This document shows positions 1 through 11,959 of a DNA stretch of 64,000 bases, piece by piece. A model generated the notes under the pieces. That model made no database searches and was not told where the DNA came from. It saw nothing but the letters and a program-made list of their open reading frames with translations. This stretch comes from Ananas comosus (taxonomy: Eukaryota; Streptophyta; Magnoliopsida; Poales; Bromeliaceae). A program made the translations under genes and the position numbers. Location: the NCBI RefSeq assembly GCF_001540865.1, contig NC_033631.1, forward strand, positions 10,214,094 through 10,278,093, read 5' to 3'. Numbering within the stretch: position 1 is the stretch's first letter; every line of letters starts with the position of its first letter.

Positions 1-335
1 CTCATAATTAATTTATTAATTAACATTTATGATTATCTAATAATATTCATGATAAATTAGTTAATTAATTTATTAAATATCATTTACTTAATATCTTGAT
101 GATAATTAATTATATATAATATTATTATCTAACTACTATAATCACTTTTATTCCTATTATTCCTATCTAACTACTCAAATATTATTTTTTCTTATTCTCG
201 AAAATAACCAACTTTTTATCTAAATGTAAAAAATTAATATTATTCTTGTTTATTTTCGAAGTTGTATCTATTTCAGAAATAACCAAAAAAATTTTATTCT
301 CGTACCAAACGGTACCTTAAGAATGTGTTTGGTAA
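1..335. other. AT-rich intergenic DNA
   Basis: Short A/T words with no open frame of note. The stretch at 305-345 reads like the degraded edge of a MITE (a 'gtttggtaac' type terminus), but I could not find the matching end. No gene is seen. Confidence 0.5.
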
Positions 336-545
336 CTAATCTTGATTCGGAGCAAAGCCGAGAACTAAGTGCGTGCAGTTTGGCATGAATTTCCGGAGTT
401 CTGCATATTCCAAATGCCGGGGTCCGAAGTTCGGCGCGGCTGCCGCTTCGGCCGCCGCCAATCGCGCAAATTTCTGGCCGATGTACGCATCAGGTGAAGC
501 AGACTGCAGGAGCCACGGGCGTGCGAACAACAGACTAATTAGGAT
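336..545. other. GC-rich island, probable TE interior, no gene
   Basis: An abrupt island of about 60% GC in otherwise AT-rich DNA. Open frames of 60-64 codons exist on both strands, but they are shadows of each other and are alanine-rich low complexity. An imperfect foldback (roughly 363-415) suggests a non-autonomous transposon. The family is not recognised. Confidence 0.35.
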
Positions 546-2492
546 TCTTAATTAGATGGGAGAAACACTGAATCCACATTAAAAAAAAAAAGGAGAGTTA
601 ATTAAGCTCCTGAGGATAAGATTGTCCGCACATCTAATTTTGATAAAATCATTTTTTTTTTTTAAAAAAAAAATTCCAAAATGTGGTTGTGTATACGTAT
701 ATTATACTCTAAATAAGTTCTCTTTCTATCCAGTGAAATTTCATGAATATATATGTATACTATGGAGTCCGGCTACGTTGCTTTTAAAAATATCAGACAC
801 TCGGTGCTTGTAAATTTTTTACTACTAGATCTATTTTTTTGACCAATATGATCCCTTATATTATAATAAACTACCAACCACCCACCTAATTTTAGAAAAT
901 CGCTTATATTCTAGAAATATACTGTTATCTAACAGCTTAAATATTTTAAAGATAAACAGTCGTCTCATATTATCTGATTAGCATAACATTATTATTGTAT
1001 TCTTTTTAATAATTTAGGTTTTTTTTAGGATTGCGGGGAGATTGCGTTACGTGCGGTAAGAAAGTACGATGGCAAAATATTCTGTTTATTCCGTATATAA
1101 TATTACGTTTCGCATATCCCGAATAGTCGGTTACGATATATTTTTATTTTCTGCAATCCCATTGAAGAACGCAGAATTATATCTCAACATATTTTTATCC
1201 TAATTCTATTTTATTTAATAAAATTTGATAGGCATCAATACCAAACTAAATATTACTCCTTCAAAAAGGCTATTGGGATAGATGTTAGGGTTGGGTGTAA
1301 GGGCATGTCGCACCCTGCGGTCATGTGTGAGGATGGAACGGCTACTCCCAGAAATTTTCGATTGCAAAGAAGAGGAATAATGCACCAAAAAACTATAAGG
1401 TGAAGAGGAAATAATCATGTGGTCTTTTGCAGTTCAAATTCAACTTGGAAAAATGGACCCTTTATCCACTCTCCGGATAGTTCGCTTGTTAGGTATACCA
1501 GAACGAGCCTAACAAAATTCTGTAACGTCAAAGGAATATACCTGTTTGGATCCTTAATTTGAATCTCGGTAATCTAAGGCTGTGACTAGAGTACACTACC
1601 TCCCAAAAAAAAAGGAAAAAAAAAGAGAATGATATCTGAGATATTTCCATTCATTTAAAATGAATTCATCATTTCCTTCAATGAACTTACTCATCATTGC
1701 ATTGAGGTATCTAGTTCTTATTTAAGCATAATTATAATTATGGTTAAATTACAAAAAAAATTTCTGTAAATATTCATGTTTTTACTTTCTTTTAATAATT
1801 TTTAAATATTTATCTTTTACCTCCTTAAAATTTTAAAAATATTTTTCAGGATGTACGGCATTAATGCTAAGGAAAAAATTGACCAAATTGCCTTTATTTC
1901 TTCTATAAAAAAAATAATTTTTTTCAGTATAAATTATAAGAAAATTTATCATAATCGATTCATCGCGATATACCTTACCGCACGTAATGCAATCTTTCCG
2001 TAATTTCAAACGAAGCCTAAGTAATTTATAATTGCTAATAATTTATCGTAACGTCGAAACATGGCTTAAAGTTTGCCGCAAAAATGCCGAATCTATCAGC
2101 TTCTACTAGATTCTTCCCATGATTTGGGTCTTTTTCAGTACTCTGGATAGATCTTGCAGCGCGAGCGTCATTATTTTTAACTTTGTCATACTAAATTTGT
2201 GTTAAAATTAGAACACAACTGATTAGTACCTTGAGGTCATCTTTTCATCAATACACTATGATTAGCACAATAACAAAATACTAATTATAGTACCAGATGG
2301 TCTTTTATATTAATTTGAAGCTTATTCAATACAGCAAATACAATACATTTAGTCAAGAACGGATCATGTTTAAAAATTCATTCTCTAAAACAGTTATTAT
2401 TAAGGAGTTTAATTTAATCCAGGTCAGGCTCATGTGAGTTCAAGTATGTGATATATCTAATAAAATTCATCCAACAATTGTCAAGATTACAA
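546..2492. other. Intergenic, no gene seen; partial MITE near 760-900
   Basis: AT-rich. The segment around 795-895 contains words shared with the TA-array MITE family described at 49545-49925 (gtgcttgtaaattttt, then caaccacccacc), so it is probably a decayed copy. The remainder has no coding signal. Confidence 0.4.
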
Positions 2493-2608
2493 ACCGTCCC
2501 TAGAGCAAGTGGCAAAAGACTTGGTGGTTGGTACACGATACCCAAGTTCGAATCCTAGTTGATTCACATTTCCAGTTAAGTTTATTTCTAAATGAAATAA
2601 ATAAAGCG
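2493..2608 (+). repeat. tRNA-derived SINE, copy A (3' truncated)
   Basis: Begins with accgtccctagagcaagtgg (box-A-like) and carries the Pol III box B GTTCGAATCC at 2546-2555, followed by the family's conserved attcacattt...aagtttatttctaaatgaaat body. It lacks the 3' end (gtagcgtgctacctatctct) seen in fuller copies at 10384 and 27560. I do not recognise a named family. Confidence 0.8.
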
Positions 2609-3357
2609 AAAAAAAACATTTGTCGAGCTTGACAAAAGCGCATTAAACTATATGTCCTTCTCTTGTGCCTGAAAATTTTGGATGTGTGAGAATTCACTTA
2701 GAAATTTAAATGTTTAATTCTGGTTTGAACATTTAACGAGAAATGAAACACAATTGATAACAAAGTGGTTTGGGTTTTCTTATAAGGAGTACTCATTTAG
2801 GCAGGCTAATTATTATGACGAGCGCACAAATAATAACAAAAAAAGGCGATCGCAAAGTAGACAAATCATAAAACAGGTAAAAAAAAAAAGAAAAAGCGAT
2901 ATGAAAAAAGGGAGTACAATATTGTGAAAGTGTAATATGTTATATCACCTCTAGGACAGAAAGAAGAAGGAAGTTTGTTAACATATTTCTTTAATATCGA
3001 ATCCGATTTGTGCCACCACATATATCCCCTTTTATCTTCACAATTTTTTTGTCAAAATTTATTACACTGAGCATAAAATTAAACTCGATAATTAAATTTG
3101 GAGATACATCTAATACTAATCAAGTAGCTACTAAGCTTCCTAGTCACTATACTCGTGAAAAAGAAGGAAAAATGTTTTGTCACCATTCATATCTGCTTTT
3201 CTATCTAGGGTTGGACTTGTAGGTTGAAAACTTACCAAACATATCCAAATGTCAATTTTTCCTTATTATTCAGTCTAAAAGCGACATCAACAAACTGCCG
3301 TGTTGAGCATAACTACGTCCATTTATTCAACCTTATATCTAACTAAACCATAAATTG

Positions 3358-3358
<1 letters not shown>

Positions 3359-3402
<44 letters not shown>
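3359..3402. repeat. (AT)n microsatellite
   Basis: About 21 AT units, directly beside the GC-rich island that follows. Confidence 0.9.
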
Positions 3403-3407
<5 letters not shown>

Positions 3408-3417
3408 GTGACTTTAA

Positions 3418-3552
3418 CTAACGGCGACGACGGAGCCAACGAAGCCGAGTCGGTGGCATTCGAAGCGAAGACGCAAGCGCTCGCGTCGCCGTTAAGTAAC
3501 GGACGTCGAAAGCGCCCGATTCCTTACTTACCTTCGCTTTGCGGTTAGCTCA
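3418..3552. other. GC-rich island with terminal inverted words
   Basis: A CpG-rich segment of about 130 bases abutting a TA array. Its start (aacggcgacg) is the reverse complement of cgtcgccgtt near 3486-3495, so the first 75 bases can fold. No open frame of interest. It may be part of a small transposon. Confidence 0.35.
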
Positions 3553-4289
3553 CCAACACATGCATAAAGGCTGAAGAGAGAAGGAAAGGAGTAAATGTAT
3601 GGATAGTCCCTGTATTATACTTCTATCTCAAATTTGCTTTTACACTTTTTATTTATAAATATCAAATGTTACATGTATATATACTTACAGATGTAAATTT
3701 TATAATCTTTCATTCTAGAGCTCACAAAAACTCAAATTTAATTAGTTTTAGTGAAAAAATAAAAATGATAATAAGACAGGTAAAAGTCTTTTAAACCTGT
3801 TTGGATGAAACAAATCTAAGTTAGATATTGTAGAAAAGAAGTAACATTGTTATTGTATATAAAACATAATTGTTTTTAACAATCAATTAATTGTATGGAT
3901 ATCAAAATGTGTTTCAAGTTGTAGCTTAGTTGCTATAAGAATTTTTTTCATTGAGTGAAAGTTATGATTCAATTTAAATTTCTTACAAGATCTCGAAATT
4001 CTGATTTGCTAGGTTAGCTGTGATAAAATAACTAAAAAATCAAATATAATATGTATTTCGAGATATACGATAAAATGGCTAAAAAAACCTTTGAATGATG
4101 AACTAAGACTCCTAAATTGTATTCACATGAGAAAAATTATAGCGCATAAACTATCAGTTAATATCTTGTTTAGATTACCAAGCAGGATCACAGAGTTTTA
4201 ATCGTTTAAATAAAAGTTAAGGGGCTAGATCTTTTACGTTGGAAAGTGTAGGTAGAAACTTGCGAGACCGGGATCGTACAGGGACTATA

Positions 4290-4580
4290 CCGTATATTGT
4301 ACTCCAGTGAAAAGGAAGGGGGTCGTTACGTCTCTGCGCCGTCACCATCATGGTCCACCCTTACGTGATTCGGTCATCTTCCGCGGAGGCCACGTGGCAA
4401 CATCCTTGTGGTCCAAGCGAACCTGCTTCGTTTTTGTTCGGGCCCCACACATTCCACCGACCGTTGATGACGTGGCAGTATCCGATGCTCGCGAGCCCTG
4501 GACGCGGATAAGGATCGAGGATGGAGCCTCGTGGGCCCTGAATTTATATTTACCTCGATTTCGGATATTTACGAAGAAGT
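4290..4580. other. GC-rich promoter-like island without a gene
   Basis: Contains a G-box CACGTG (4391-4396) and a second ACGT-core motif, TGACGTGGCA (4468-4477). A 101-codon frame (4307-4612, +) crosses it but is compositionally unconvincing and matches nothing I know. I read it as an orphan promoter fragment or TE-captured DNA, not a gene. Confidence 0.3.
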
Positions 4581-4948
4581 CCTTGTCGAATTTTGCAAAA
4601 AAAATAAAATAAAATCACATAACACTAAATTAATACATTTTAAATTACAAAATATTAAAGTGAGAAAGTGAAAAACTATAAGGGTGGTATTTAAAGTTTT
4701 TCCTATAATACTATTAGCGCATTGCATATATTGCACTTATTCGACTACAATATAGTTAGTGCAGTTATCTTGCAAATAAAGAAGTATATCTTTATATATA
4801 TATATACACCCAATAATATTAAATAGGTCTCAACACCAAACAGAAGCGAGAAGTAAACATAACTCTCAAATAGCTTAGCCCAATAAAAGAGACATAGGCC
4901 CATGATCCACGAAGAGGCCTCTTAATGGAACCGACTACAAAGCCCAAA

Positions 4949-5138
4949 ATGGCTTGTAGTTGAGTTTTTTTTGGGTGCAATGTACAGAAACACTCTGAAC
5001 TTTAGTTCTTTTCTAAAACTCAATATTTATTCTTTTGTAAGCACTAAAATTTCAAAAGATTTGGTAAATCCTATCCAAAAGGCTTGGTGAATTCTAAGAT
5101 GAAGAGGTCTAAATCTTGCACCCTTTTTTGGGATGTAT

Positions 5139-5140
<2 letters not shown>
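4949..5140. repeat. 192-bp direct repeat, copy 1 (likely false duplication)
   Basis: Identical to 5177-5368 except for two substitutions. Copy 1 is followed by a 29-T run and then a single N at 5176, and copy 2 starts immediately after the N. This arrangement suggests two overlapping contig ends joined without merging. Confidence 0.9.
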
Positions 5141-5175
<35 letters not shown>

Positions 5176-5176
5176 N
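5176..5176. other. Single-N assembly join
   Basis: A lone N between two near-identical 192-bp segments. Treat the surrounding 430 bases as one locus until checked. Confidence 0.95.
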
Positions 5177-5368
5177 ATGGCTTGTAGTTGAGTTTTTTTT
5201 GGGTGCAATGTACAGAGACACTCTGAACTTCAGTTCTTTTCTAAAACTCAATATTTATTCTTTTGTAAGCACTAAAATTTCAAAAGATTTGGTAAATCCT
5301 ATCCAAAAGGCTTGGTGAATTCTAAGATGAAGAGGTCTAAATCTTGCACCCTTTTTTGGGATGTATAG
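5177..5368. repeat. 192-bp direct repeat, copy 2
   Basis: Second copy of 4949-5140 (190 of 192 identical), beginning at the base after the N and followed by a 16-T run, a CT run and then taaatttg. The left copy ends its T run with the same aaattt just before the N. Confidence 0.9.
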
Positions 5369-5389
5369 TTTTTTTTTTTTTTTTCTCTC

Positions 5390-6660
5390 TCTCTCCTAAA
5401 TTTGATTTGATGTTGTATGCTTTTTGTCATATTTTTTTCCTCCTCTTCATTTTCTTTAATGCAAATTTGATAATTTATGCTACCCCTGTAGTTTACTTTT
5501 TTATTTTTTCTTTTGAAGAGTAATATTTCATATGTTTTAGAAATGTATAACTGACTTTCTTTTAATGAGCGAGTTTAAGTGCATATACTAGTGCAATATT
5601 GATTTTACAATTTTTTTGGGGTTAGTTTAATGTATTTTTTAGAGTTGATGACCTTCTGCCCATTATCTTAAATTTTTACAAAATCATCATTTATTGGTTG
5701 TCACGCATACAATATTGATTTTTCAACAATATTTTAGTATATCTTAGATATTGATATACTTAAGATATAGTAATTCTTAGGCAAAAATATTAATCGTTGA
5801 TCAATATAAATATTAGTTTATAGATAAATATATTAAAATATTAATAATTAATTATTTCATTATTTAAGTAATAGGTAATGATTTAAATATATTAATTAAA
5901 TTAATTAATAATTTAATATTATATTTAGGTTTTAATTAATCTTGTTCCCACTTGGGAACTAACTTATTTCAGATAAAAAGGTGGAACAACAGTTCCGGTC
6001 TTATACCAGCTTAATTCAAAAACTCAAGAACTACTATTCTCGAGTACGCAAATTCTTGTTTGGAAATAAAGATGGAACAAGAACTTATTCCCCTCTTATT
6101 TTCCAGCCAAACACCGCCACAAGTTATTTATACTTTAATAAATTTATATAATATTATCGTGCGCTAACAAATCAAAATTCATCATATCACAGGTGCTAAT
6201 ACATTGATAGCTCGTAAAAGCAGCATTTGAGAGCAATCGAAAAGTATTCATTTTCAAAGTATTGTATTTTTTCTCTTGTTTCAAAAAAAGCGGCGCTCTA
6301 CCCTTATCCGTTTGTTTGACAATATCCCACGAGAGTTTTGCTGACTTAGCCGCCAGAGAGCTGATTAAACACTACTAGTGCAACGTGCAAAACGCATGGC
6401 CAAGTCTAATTTCAACCAACAGATTTAAGCATAATCATGGTACTACAATAATTTAATTATATTTTATTATACTGTACATTCCATTAAATTTATTTGCTAT
6501 TATTTATACACTATAATAATTTAGAAATTTTATTCTTTTACATGCAACCCCGATATCGACCGCATAGTAGCCGGATTCATATATAATTAGATATATAATG
6601 CTGCATGGATTTAGAAACATTTCGATCAAGCGCAAATGCTCTTGTATGTTGTTAAGGAAA
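5390..6660. other. AT-rich intergenic DNA, no gene seen
   Basis: Long T/A runs with no coding frame and no repeat that I could delimit. Confidence 0.5.
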
Positions 6661-6666
6661 ATATAA

Positions 6667-7178
6667 CACTACAACAAAAACGGTCTATAGCGACACTTTT
6701 AAATGTCGGTATAGGTTAAAAAAGTGCTGCTGGCTAAATTTACCGGCACTTTTGAAAAGTGTTGCTATATATGGGGTCGCTAGATATATAGTGACAGTTA
6801 AACAGTGTTGCTATAATCTAAAAGAGTGCTGCTAATTTACCAACATTTATTTAAGCATCTAGCAACCGCCGGAACTCTACCTCGTTGGCTGCAGTGGCGA
6901 AGGAGGACAAGAGGAAATGATCTTCGTCTAGGATTTCAGTCGATTGAGTGAGGGGAGAAGAGAAAATGATAATCGATTTTTCTTTTCTTTTTATTTTCTG
7001 TTTGTAATTGGGCCGAATAGACTAAGTGGAGTGGGTTCAGTAGAGTACCCTTTTATTTTTAGTTGGATTGGACTTTATATTTAGACATTAGTAGGATTTT
7101 TTTAAGCTTTGGTATAAATGTGACACTTATACAAAAGTGTCCAAACATGTATCGTTATAATCTAATTCTGTTGTAGTG
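6667..7178. mobile_element. Non-autonomous CACTA (En/Spm-type) element
   Basis: Starts CACTACAACA and ends with its inverted copy TGTTGTAGTG. One more base matches on each side (A at 6666, T at 7179), and with those included the flanks are a 3-bp duplication ATA. Subterminal words such as agcgacacttttaa, aaaagtgttgctata and gtgacacttatac recur in both orientations, as in CACTA subterminal arrays. At 512 bp with no transposase frame, it is a deletion derivative. Confidence 0.85.
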
Positions 7179-7179
7179 T

Positions 7180-8100
7180 ATAGAATTTACAGAAACGTCA
7201 AACTTACACGTATTTTGCTTTTTTTTTTATGCCATCTATTAGTATGATGTTCCTATTGCAGCTAAAAACGGGCTGTGCACGCTACGCTCTCTGTCATTTT
7301 CAGCTGAAATTTCTTAATAAAAGAATTGTTAGCTTTTGATCATTAAAAAAAAAAAAGAAAATCGATGGTGTGGCATTATCAGTTTATCACTACGAATAAA
7401 AGTAATACAAAATAACAACTGAAATAACTAACATAATAACTTTTAATTAATTAGCCTGGTAATTATAACCACGTGTGGGTCTGGAGACTCCGGAAGATCC
7501 CGTGCGTACAAATGATTTACACCTGCACGCAACCACATTAATCTCGTACATTTTAAAAAACCGTCTTGTTTGACTTTGACCACAACCCTAAAGTCCAAAA
7601 TGACCTCTCCCAAACACCTTCATGCATCCACACACACATTTCTAATTAACATCTTGACCAAATAATTCCGTTTAGGCTTAAATCCAAAAATCGGTATTAA
7701 AATTTATCAACAATTTTATTAAATTTAACAATTTTTATTACTTTTCAGCATATAAAAAGAGTCAATTAATAATTAATAAGATGAAAAAAGGAAAATTTAC
7801 TATATAATACTTATAGTACACCATCAATAACTAGCTAATCACACATCTTTTTTTTTAAAAAAAAATGTAAAATAAAATTTTTCTAAATGGAATGAGTAAA
7901 TCTATACATAACAATTTCATTAATTGAAAACATCACATCAGCAGTGGTCTTGGTAGATTTTTATCTTTTAATTGTGCTACATTCTTTGCATACTACTATT
8001 CCATTATATGAGAAGACAAAACGTGGTAGGAATTCACCAACACCCGGCCATCCACCAACCACATAATGAGACATACCTTCTAACTCAAAGAGAGACGTTT
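7180..8100. other. Upstream region of the first small basic protein gene
   Basis: AT-rich with no coding frame. The last 80 bases before the gene become purine-rich (gagaga/gaaagaaa), the likely 5' leader. I see no convincing TATA box at a sensible distance. Confidence 0.4.
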
Positions 8101-8178
8101 TTAGAGAGGGAGAGATAAATTAAGAGATAGGAGAGATAGAGAAGAAAGAAAGGAAAAAAAAAAAAGAAAGAAAAGGAA

Positions 8179-8601
8179 ATGGAAGCGTTTCCTTACAAAT
8201 TCACGCGGGGCATACGAGCCTACTGGCGCAGGCGCAAGTACCAGAAGTTGGACAATTCCGGCAGCAGGAAGGCTGCGAAGGTGGCCCGACTCGGCGCGGG
8301 AAGGCGGCCCGTGGGCGGGAGCCGGCGGTTCTGGAAGCTGCGGTCGATCTTCCGGATACGCGTCAAGATCGCGTCGCCCGGCCGGCTGCTGGCGCGGCTC
8401 CGCGACGCTTACGTCGATGCCATGCTGGGGCTGGCGGGGAAGGGCGGCGGCCTGTCGGTCGGCAACGGGCCCGACGCTTTCTGGAGCAGGCGGGTCCCTC
8501 GTTCGAAGCCGGTTCGGGACGTGCCGGGCGAATTCGAGCGGCGGCTCATCATCGAGGTTTATAAGTCGCTCGTGGCCTCCGGCGAGATCGCGGCGCACTA
8601 A
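8179..8601 (+). CDS. Small basic plant protein of unknown function, paralogue 1
   Basis: An intronless frame of 140 codons, GC-rich against AT-rich flanks. The protein is strongly basic. Visible blocks, in order, are an N-terminal AYWRRRKYQKL, a Lys/Arg-rich middle ending RRFWKLRSIFRIRVKI, a central RLLARLRDAYVDAMLGLA and a C-terminal FERRLIIEVYKSLVASGE. The same blocks in the same order occur in the gene at 13918, so the two are paralogues. There is no signal peptide or membrane helix. I recognise the pattern as a plant-specific family of short uncharacterised proteins but cannot name a function. The ATG is the first in frame after a purine-rich leader. A 205-codon frame on the other strand overlaps it but is a GC shadow. 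Confidence 0.85.
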   Translation: MEAFPYKFTRGIRAYWRRRKYQKLDNSGSRKAAKVARLGAGRRPVGGSRRFWKLRSIFRIRVKIASPGRLLARLRDAYVDAMLGLAGKGGGLSVGNGPDAFWSRRVPRSKPVRDVPGEFERRLIIEVYKSLVASGEIAAH

Positions 8602-9228
8602 CTGAATAGAGAAAGAAACTGGAGAGGCTCCGAGAAGCCGAGGGAAACGCTCCTCCCTCTTTGTATTGTATGTACGATCCATAATCTCTTTTTTTTTTTT
8701 TCTTTTGTATTTTGTCAAAAGTTTGCAGGACTACGCTCAAACGATAAGTATAGTCCGAATGTGTGCAAGGATGACATAATAATAGAAATAATAATAAGAG
8801 GCACGCAAAAAAATTCTCAGTTTCTCGATCTCTCCCTACAATTAGAATATTGTTCTGCAAATCTTTTTTTTTTTTTCAATCTGTTTTTATGCTTTTTTAG
8901 TGTTAATTATCTCTATAAATGAAAATATTTAGCTTTTTCCATCACAACTGACTTGTTAGAGGCATTCACTTCTACACGTAGATGGTCTTGGATTTTATAT
9001 TGGTTTTGAGACGTTGTATGCTACTGAAAAAAAACATAACACTAAATTTTTATCAATATTTTGTCTCTACCTTATGATTAGAAGTTTTGAATTGAAAATT
9101 CGAGCTCTAAATTTTGATTTTTTTTTATTTGTCCAAGTTAATTTGTACTAGATAGAGTAGAGAGAAGAATCAGGGAAACAGGGCCCAGTTAGGTAGGTTA
9201 GCTCCATCTAATCCCAAATTTCATTTAT
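8602..9228. other. 3' region of paralogue 1, no further gene
   Basis: 3'UTR followed by AT-rich DNA. Nothing coding is seen. Confidence 0.4.
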
Positions 9229-9231
9229 TAA

Positions 9232-9932
9232 GGGCCTGTTTGAAAATAGTAGAAAATTATTTTTTGAAGAAATTTTTTTTTGTGGAAATGAAAATTTTCA
9301 ATTTCTGTTGTTTGGTTTCACAAAAAAGAAAAATAGATTTTCATATATATGTATTTGGTTAGTAAGAAAAAAAAATAAAAAAATATTTTTTTATTTTTAT
9401 TTCACTTATTTTGTTAGTTAAAATTTTTGGTATGTAAATATCTTCTACAAAAAGAGATTATCAACCTTTTAAAATTTAACGTAATATTTACAAACTCTTT
9501 ACAATATAAATAATAAATAATTAAATAAAAATACATTTTGACTATATTTTGGTGTAGATAAAATAGTTTGACGAAAGATATGGAGATAATGGAAATGACG
9601 TGCTGGAAATGAATATGGTTACATATAGAGAGAATTTGGGGAGAACAAGATAATGGTAGGAAATGGTGGAAATGACTGGTTGGGTGGTAACATATACTAA
9701 TATATTAGAAAAGAGATTTTTTTTTTTTACTTCTTAAAACATTTGTGAGAAAAAAGTTTTTCGTTTTCCTACAAAAAACTTTTTTGAAAAACGAAAAGGA
9801 AAAGTTTTCCGTGAAATATGAAAAATAATTTTTCAAAAAATCTATGTATTTTGCAAACCAAATATAAAGAAATATTTTTTCTAGTCTGAAAAAAAAAATC
9901 CTGAGGTCTTTTTCAAGAAACCAAATAGGCCA
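9232..9932. mobile_element. Tourist-like MITE (PIF/Harbinger type)
   Basis: The left end GGGCCTGTTTG and the inverted right end TGGCCTATTTG agree at 9 of 11 bases. The element is flanked by TAA on both sides (9229-9231 and 9933-9935), the usual Tourist target duplication. It is 701 bp, AT-rich inside, and has no frame. Confidence 0.7.
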
Positions 9933-9935
9933 TAA

Positions 9936-10383
9936 ATCCTTTTATACTGAGGAGAAAGAAAAATGTTCAATTCTGCATTAAGCCCAATACATATATATGT
10001 TAAATTAAAAAAAAAATCAACCATTATTCTCCAAAAAAACTAAGTTAGCACATATAGAACGGTGTTACATTTGGATTTGAGATTTTTTTAATAAGCTCGT
10101 AATATAGACTTAAATTAAATTAGAAACAATTAATTATGCTAGAAATTTGACGTAACTAAAACTCAATACCTCCTGCTTTGATAACATATTAAATTAAATA
10201 AAATAATCATTATTCTTCGAAAGTCTAAAACTATAGAAAATAATAATTTTATATTTTTATATTTAACAATATATCATTTCAAATAGAACTTGTTTAATTC
10301 GAAAGTTTAAACCACTATGTATGACTCAATACTTCGCAGCAATCATTCACAGTGCAGTGGATCAACAATTTTTCTTCTTTTTT
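9936..10383. other. AT-rich intergenic DNA, no gene seen
   Basis: No coding frame and no bounded repeat. Confidence 0.4.
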
Positions 10384-10539
10384 ACCGACCGTCCCTAGAG
10401 CAAGTGGCAAAAAGCTTGTTGGTTGGTATCCGAGACCCAAGTTCGAATCCTAGCTGATTCACATTTTTCAGCTAAGTTTATTTCTAAATGAAATAAACGA
10501 AGTAGGTAACATGCTACCTATCTCTCAAAAAAAAAAAAA
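10384..10539 (+). repeat. tRNA-derived SINE, copy B (full length)
   Basis: Runs from accgaccgtccctagagc through box B GTTCGAATCC (10441-10450) to atgctacctatctctc and a poly(A) tail. The tail is followed by a T-rich stretch resembling the left flank (tcttcttttttt), a probable but imperfect target duplication. Confidence 0.85.
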
Positions 10540-11780
10540 TCTTCCTTTTTTTTTTCATATTAGAAAAACTTTACATGTGAACAGCTCTACAATCTTCTTC
10601 TTAATATGTAAACCACCCAAACTTCTTTGGAAGATCCACTGCACTGTACTTTTCATGCAGACAATTATTTCCACTCAGGTATGTTTGGTTCAATATAAAA
10701 TTATAAAAAATAATTTATACTAAAAAAAATTACGATTTGTAGTGTTTGATTTGTAGAAAAAAAAAATAATTTTTCATCAATATTTGTTTGGATCTGTAAA
10801 AAAAAATAAATAAAAAATTTTACACAGCTTGAATTTTTTTTTCATCAAAAAATAGCTAAATATGAAGACTTCAAATTTTCTCTAAATTCACAAAATATTT
10901 TTAGGAAAAAAATATTCTTACATTAAACTAAATCAATAAAAAAAAATTTTTTATATCAAAAATAATTTTTCAATCCGTTTTGCGCAGCCTTCTATCTCCA
11001 CCTTGGTGCCAAATTTTCTTCCTAGTAAATGCAGCTAACAGCCTAACAATAACTAAAAAGAATTTCTTTGCCCCCCAAGTAACATCAATTTGACACATGC
11101 TCAACCTAGTGCAAGTACACATTTAGTCAAAAAAAAAGAAAAAAGTAAGGTCAAAGAAAGAGAGAGAGAGAGAGAGACAAGTCACGATATGAAGGTAATT
11201 ACTTCCTCAAAGGTGCAAAAGATACGTATTCTAACAAGGAAAATTGAATGATTCTTGTACTTTTACTAAAACTTTTGCCTATTTTTCGTAAATCGGTGCT
11301 AAACTATAAAATTCCCCTTGTATTTTAATTCATGTCTTAATAATATCTTTGCCATACAAAAATTGCAAATCTTTTGCCATACAATTTATTACTATTTCAA
11401 TTATGTCAAAAGTGCTGCAGCTACTGTATTTTTGCAACTTTGAATGGTTTAAAATGGCATAAATGATTGATTGATCAAAAGAAAAACTGAAATTTCTAAG
11501 CAACAAGCTAGCTTAGCATTAGTGAAGGATTCATTAATAAACTATTCTGTAAAATTTTTAATCTAATCGTGCATTCGCAGCTACACTTTCTATATTTTTT
11601 TTTTTCTCTTCTTTTTTCACTCCCGACTTACGGCTACAAATGTAATGTACCCGGAAAATAGCCATGGCCGAATAGAACAGAGACTCGGCCATTTATTTTG
11701 ATTTTCAACTTTTAGTTTTACATTTTTATTCCTTTGAATTTTATTTTTTATAAAATAAACTAAACGAAAGCCAAAATGTT
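10540..11780. other. AT-rich intergenic DNA, MITE-like, no gene
   Basis: The stretch 10670-10990 has repeated tgtttggtt/tgtttgat words with poly-A blocks, like the interior of a Tourist-type MITE, but its ends are not clear. A short (GA)n lies at 11157-11176. No coding frame. Confidence 0.4.
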
Positions 11781-11799
11781 GCCTGGTGGTAGTACTGCA

Positions 11800-11945
11800 C
11801 GGTCCGCGCCTTGTCGTCAGCCCAGGCTGGTAAGGTGTGGCCCAGCATGGGCCCAGTAGAGCCGGCCGTGCCGGGCCGTGGGTTTTTTTATTATTATTAT
11901 TTTTTTAGAATCTTTTGATGAGCAAGCAGACTTTCATGAAAACGG
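11800..11945. repeat. Downstream relic shared with 18650-18770, copy 1
   Basis: A GC-rich block with ccaggctggtaaggtg, gtgccgggccgtg and then aatcttttgatgagcaagc. The block at 18655-18760 has the same words in the same order. Each lies 3.6-4.7 kb downstream of one of the two small basic protein genes, which suggests that gene and flank were duplicated together. Confidence 0.6.
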
Positions 11946-11959
11946 ATATACAAAAGTTT

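Noticed and set aside
2546..2555. Possible tRNA gene (box B)
   Set aside because: The rest does not fold as a cloverleaf, and the same body recurs at other loci with poly(A) tails. It is a SINE.
4307..4612. 101-codon frame on the plus strand
   Set aside because: No recognisable domain, covers a GC-rich promoter-like patch and ends in a poly-A/K tail. Treated as non-coding.
8101..8718. 205-codon frame on the minus strand
   Set aside because: Antisense shadow of the GC-rich gene at 8179. Its composition is repetitive Pro/Arg and its ends run into poly-purine tracts.
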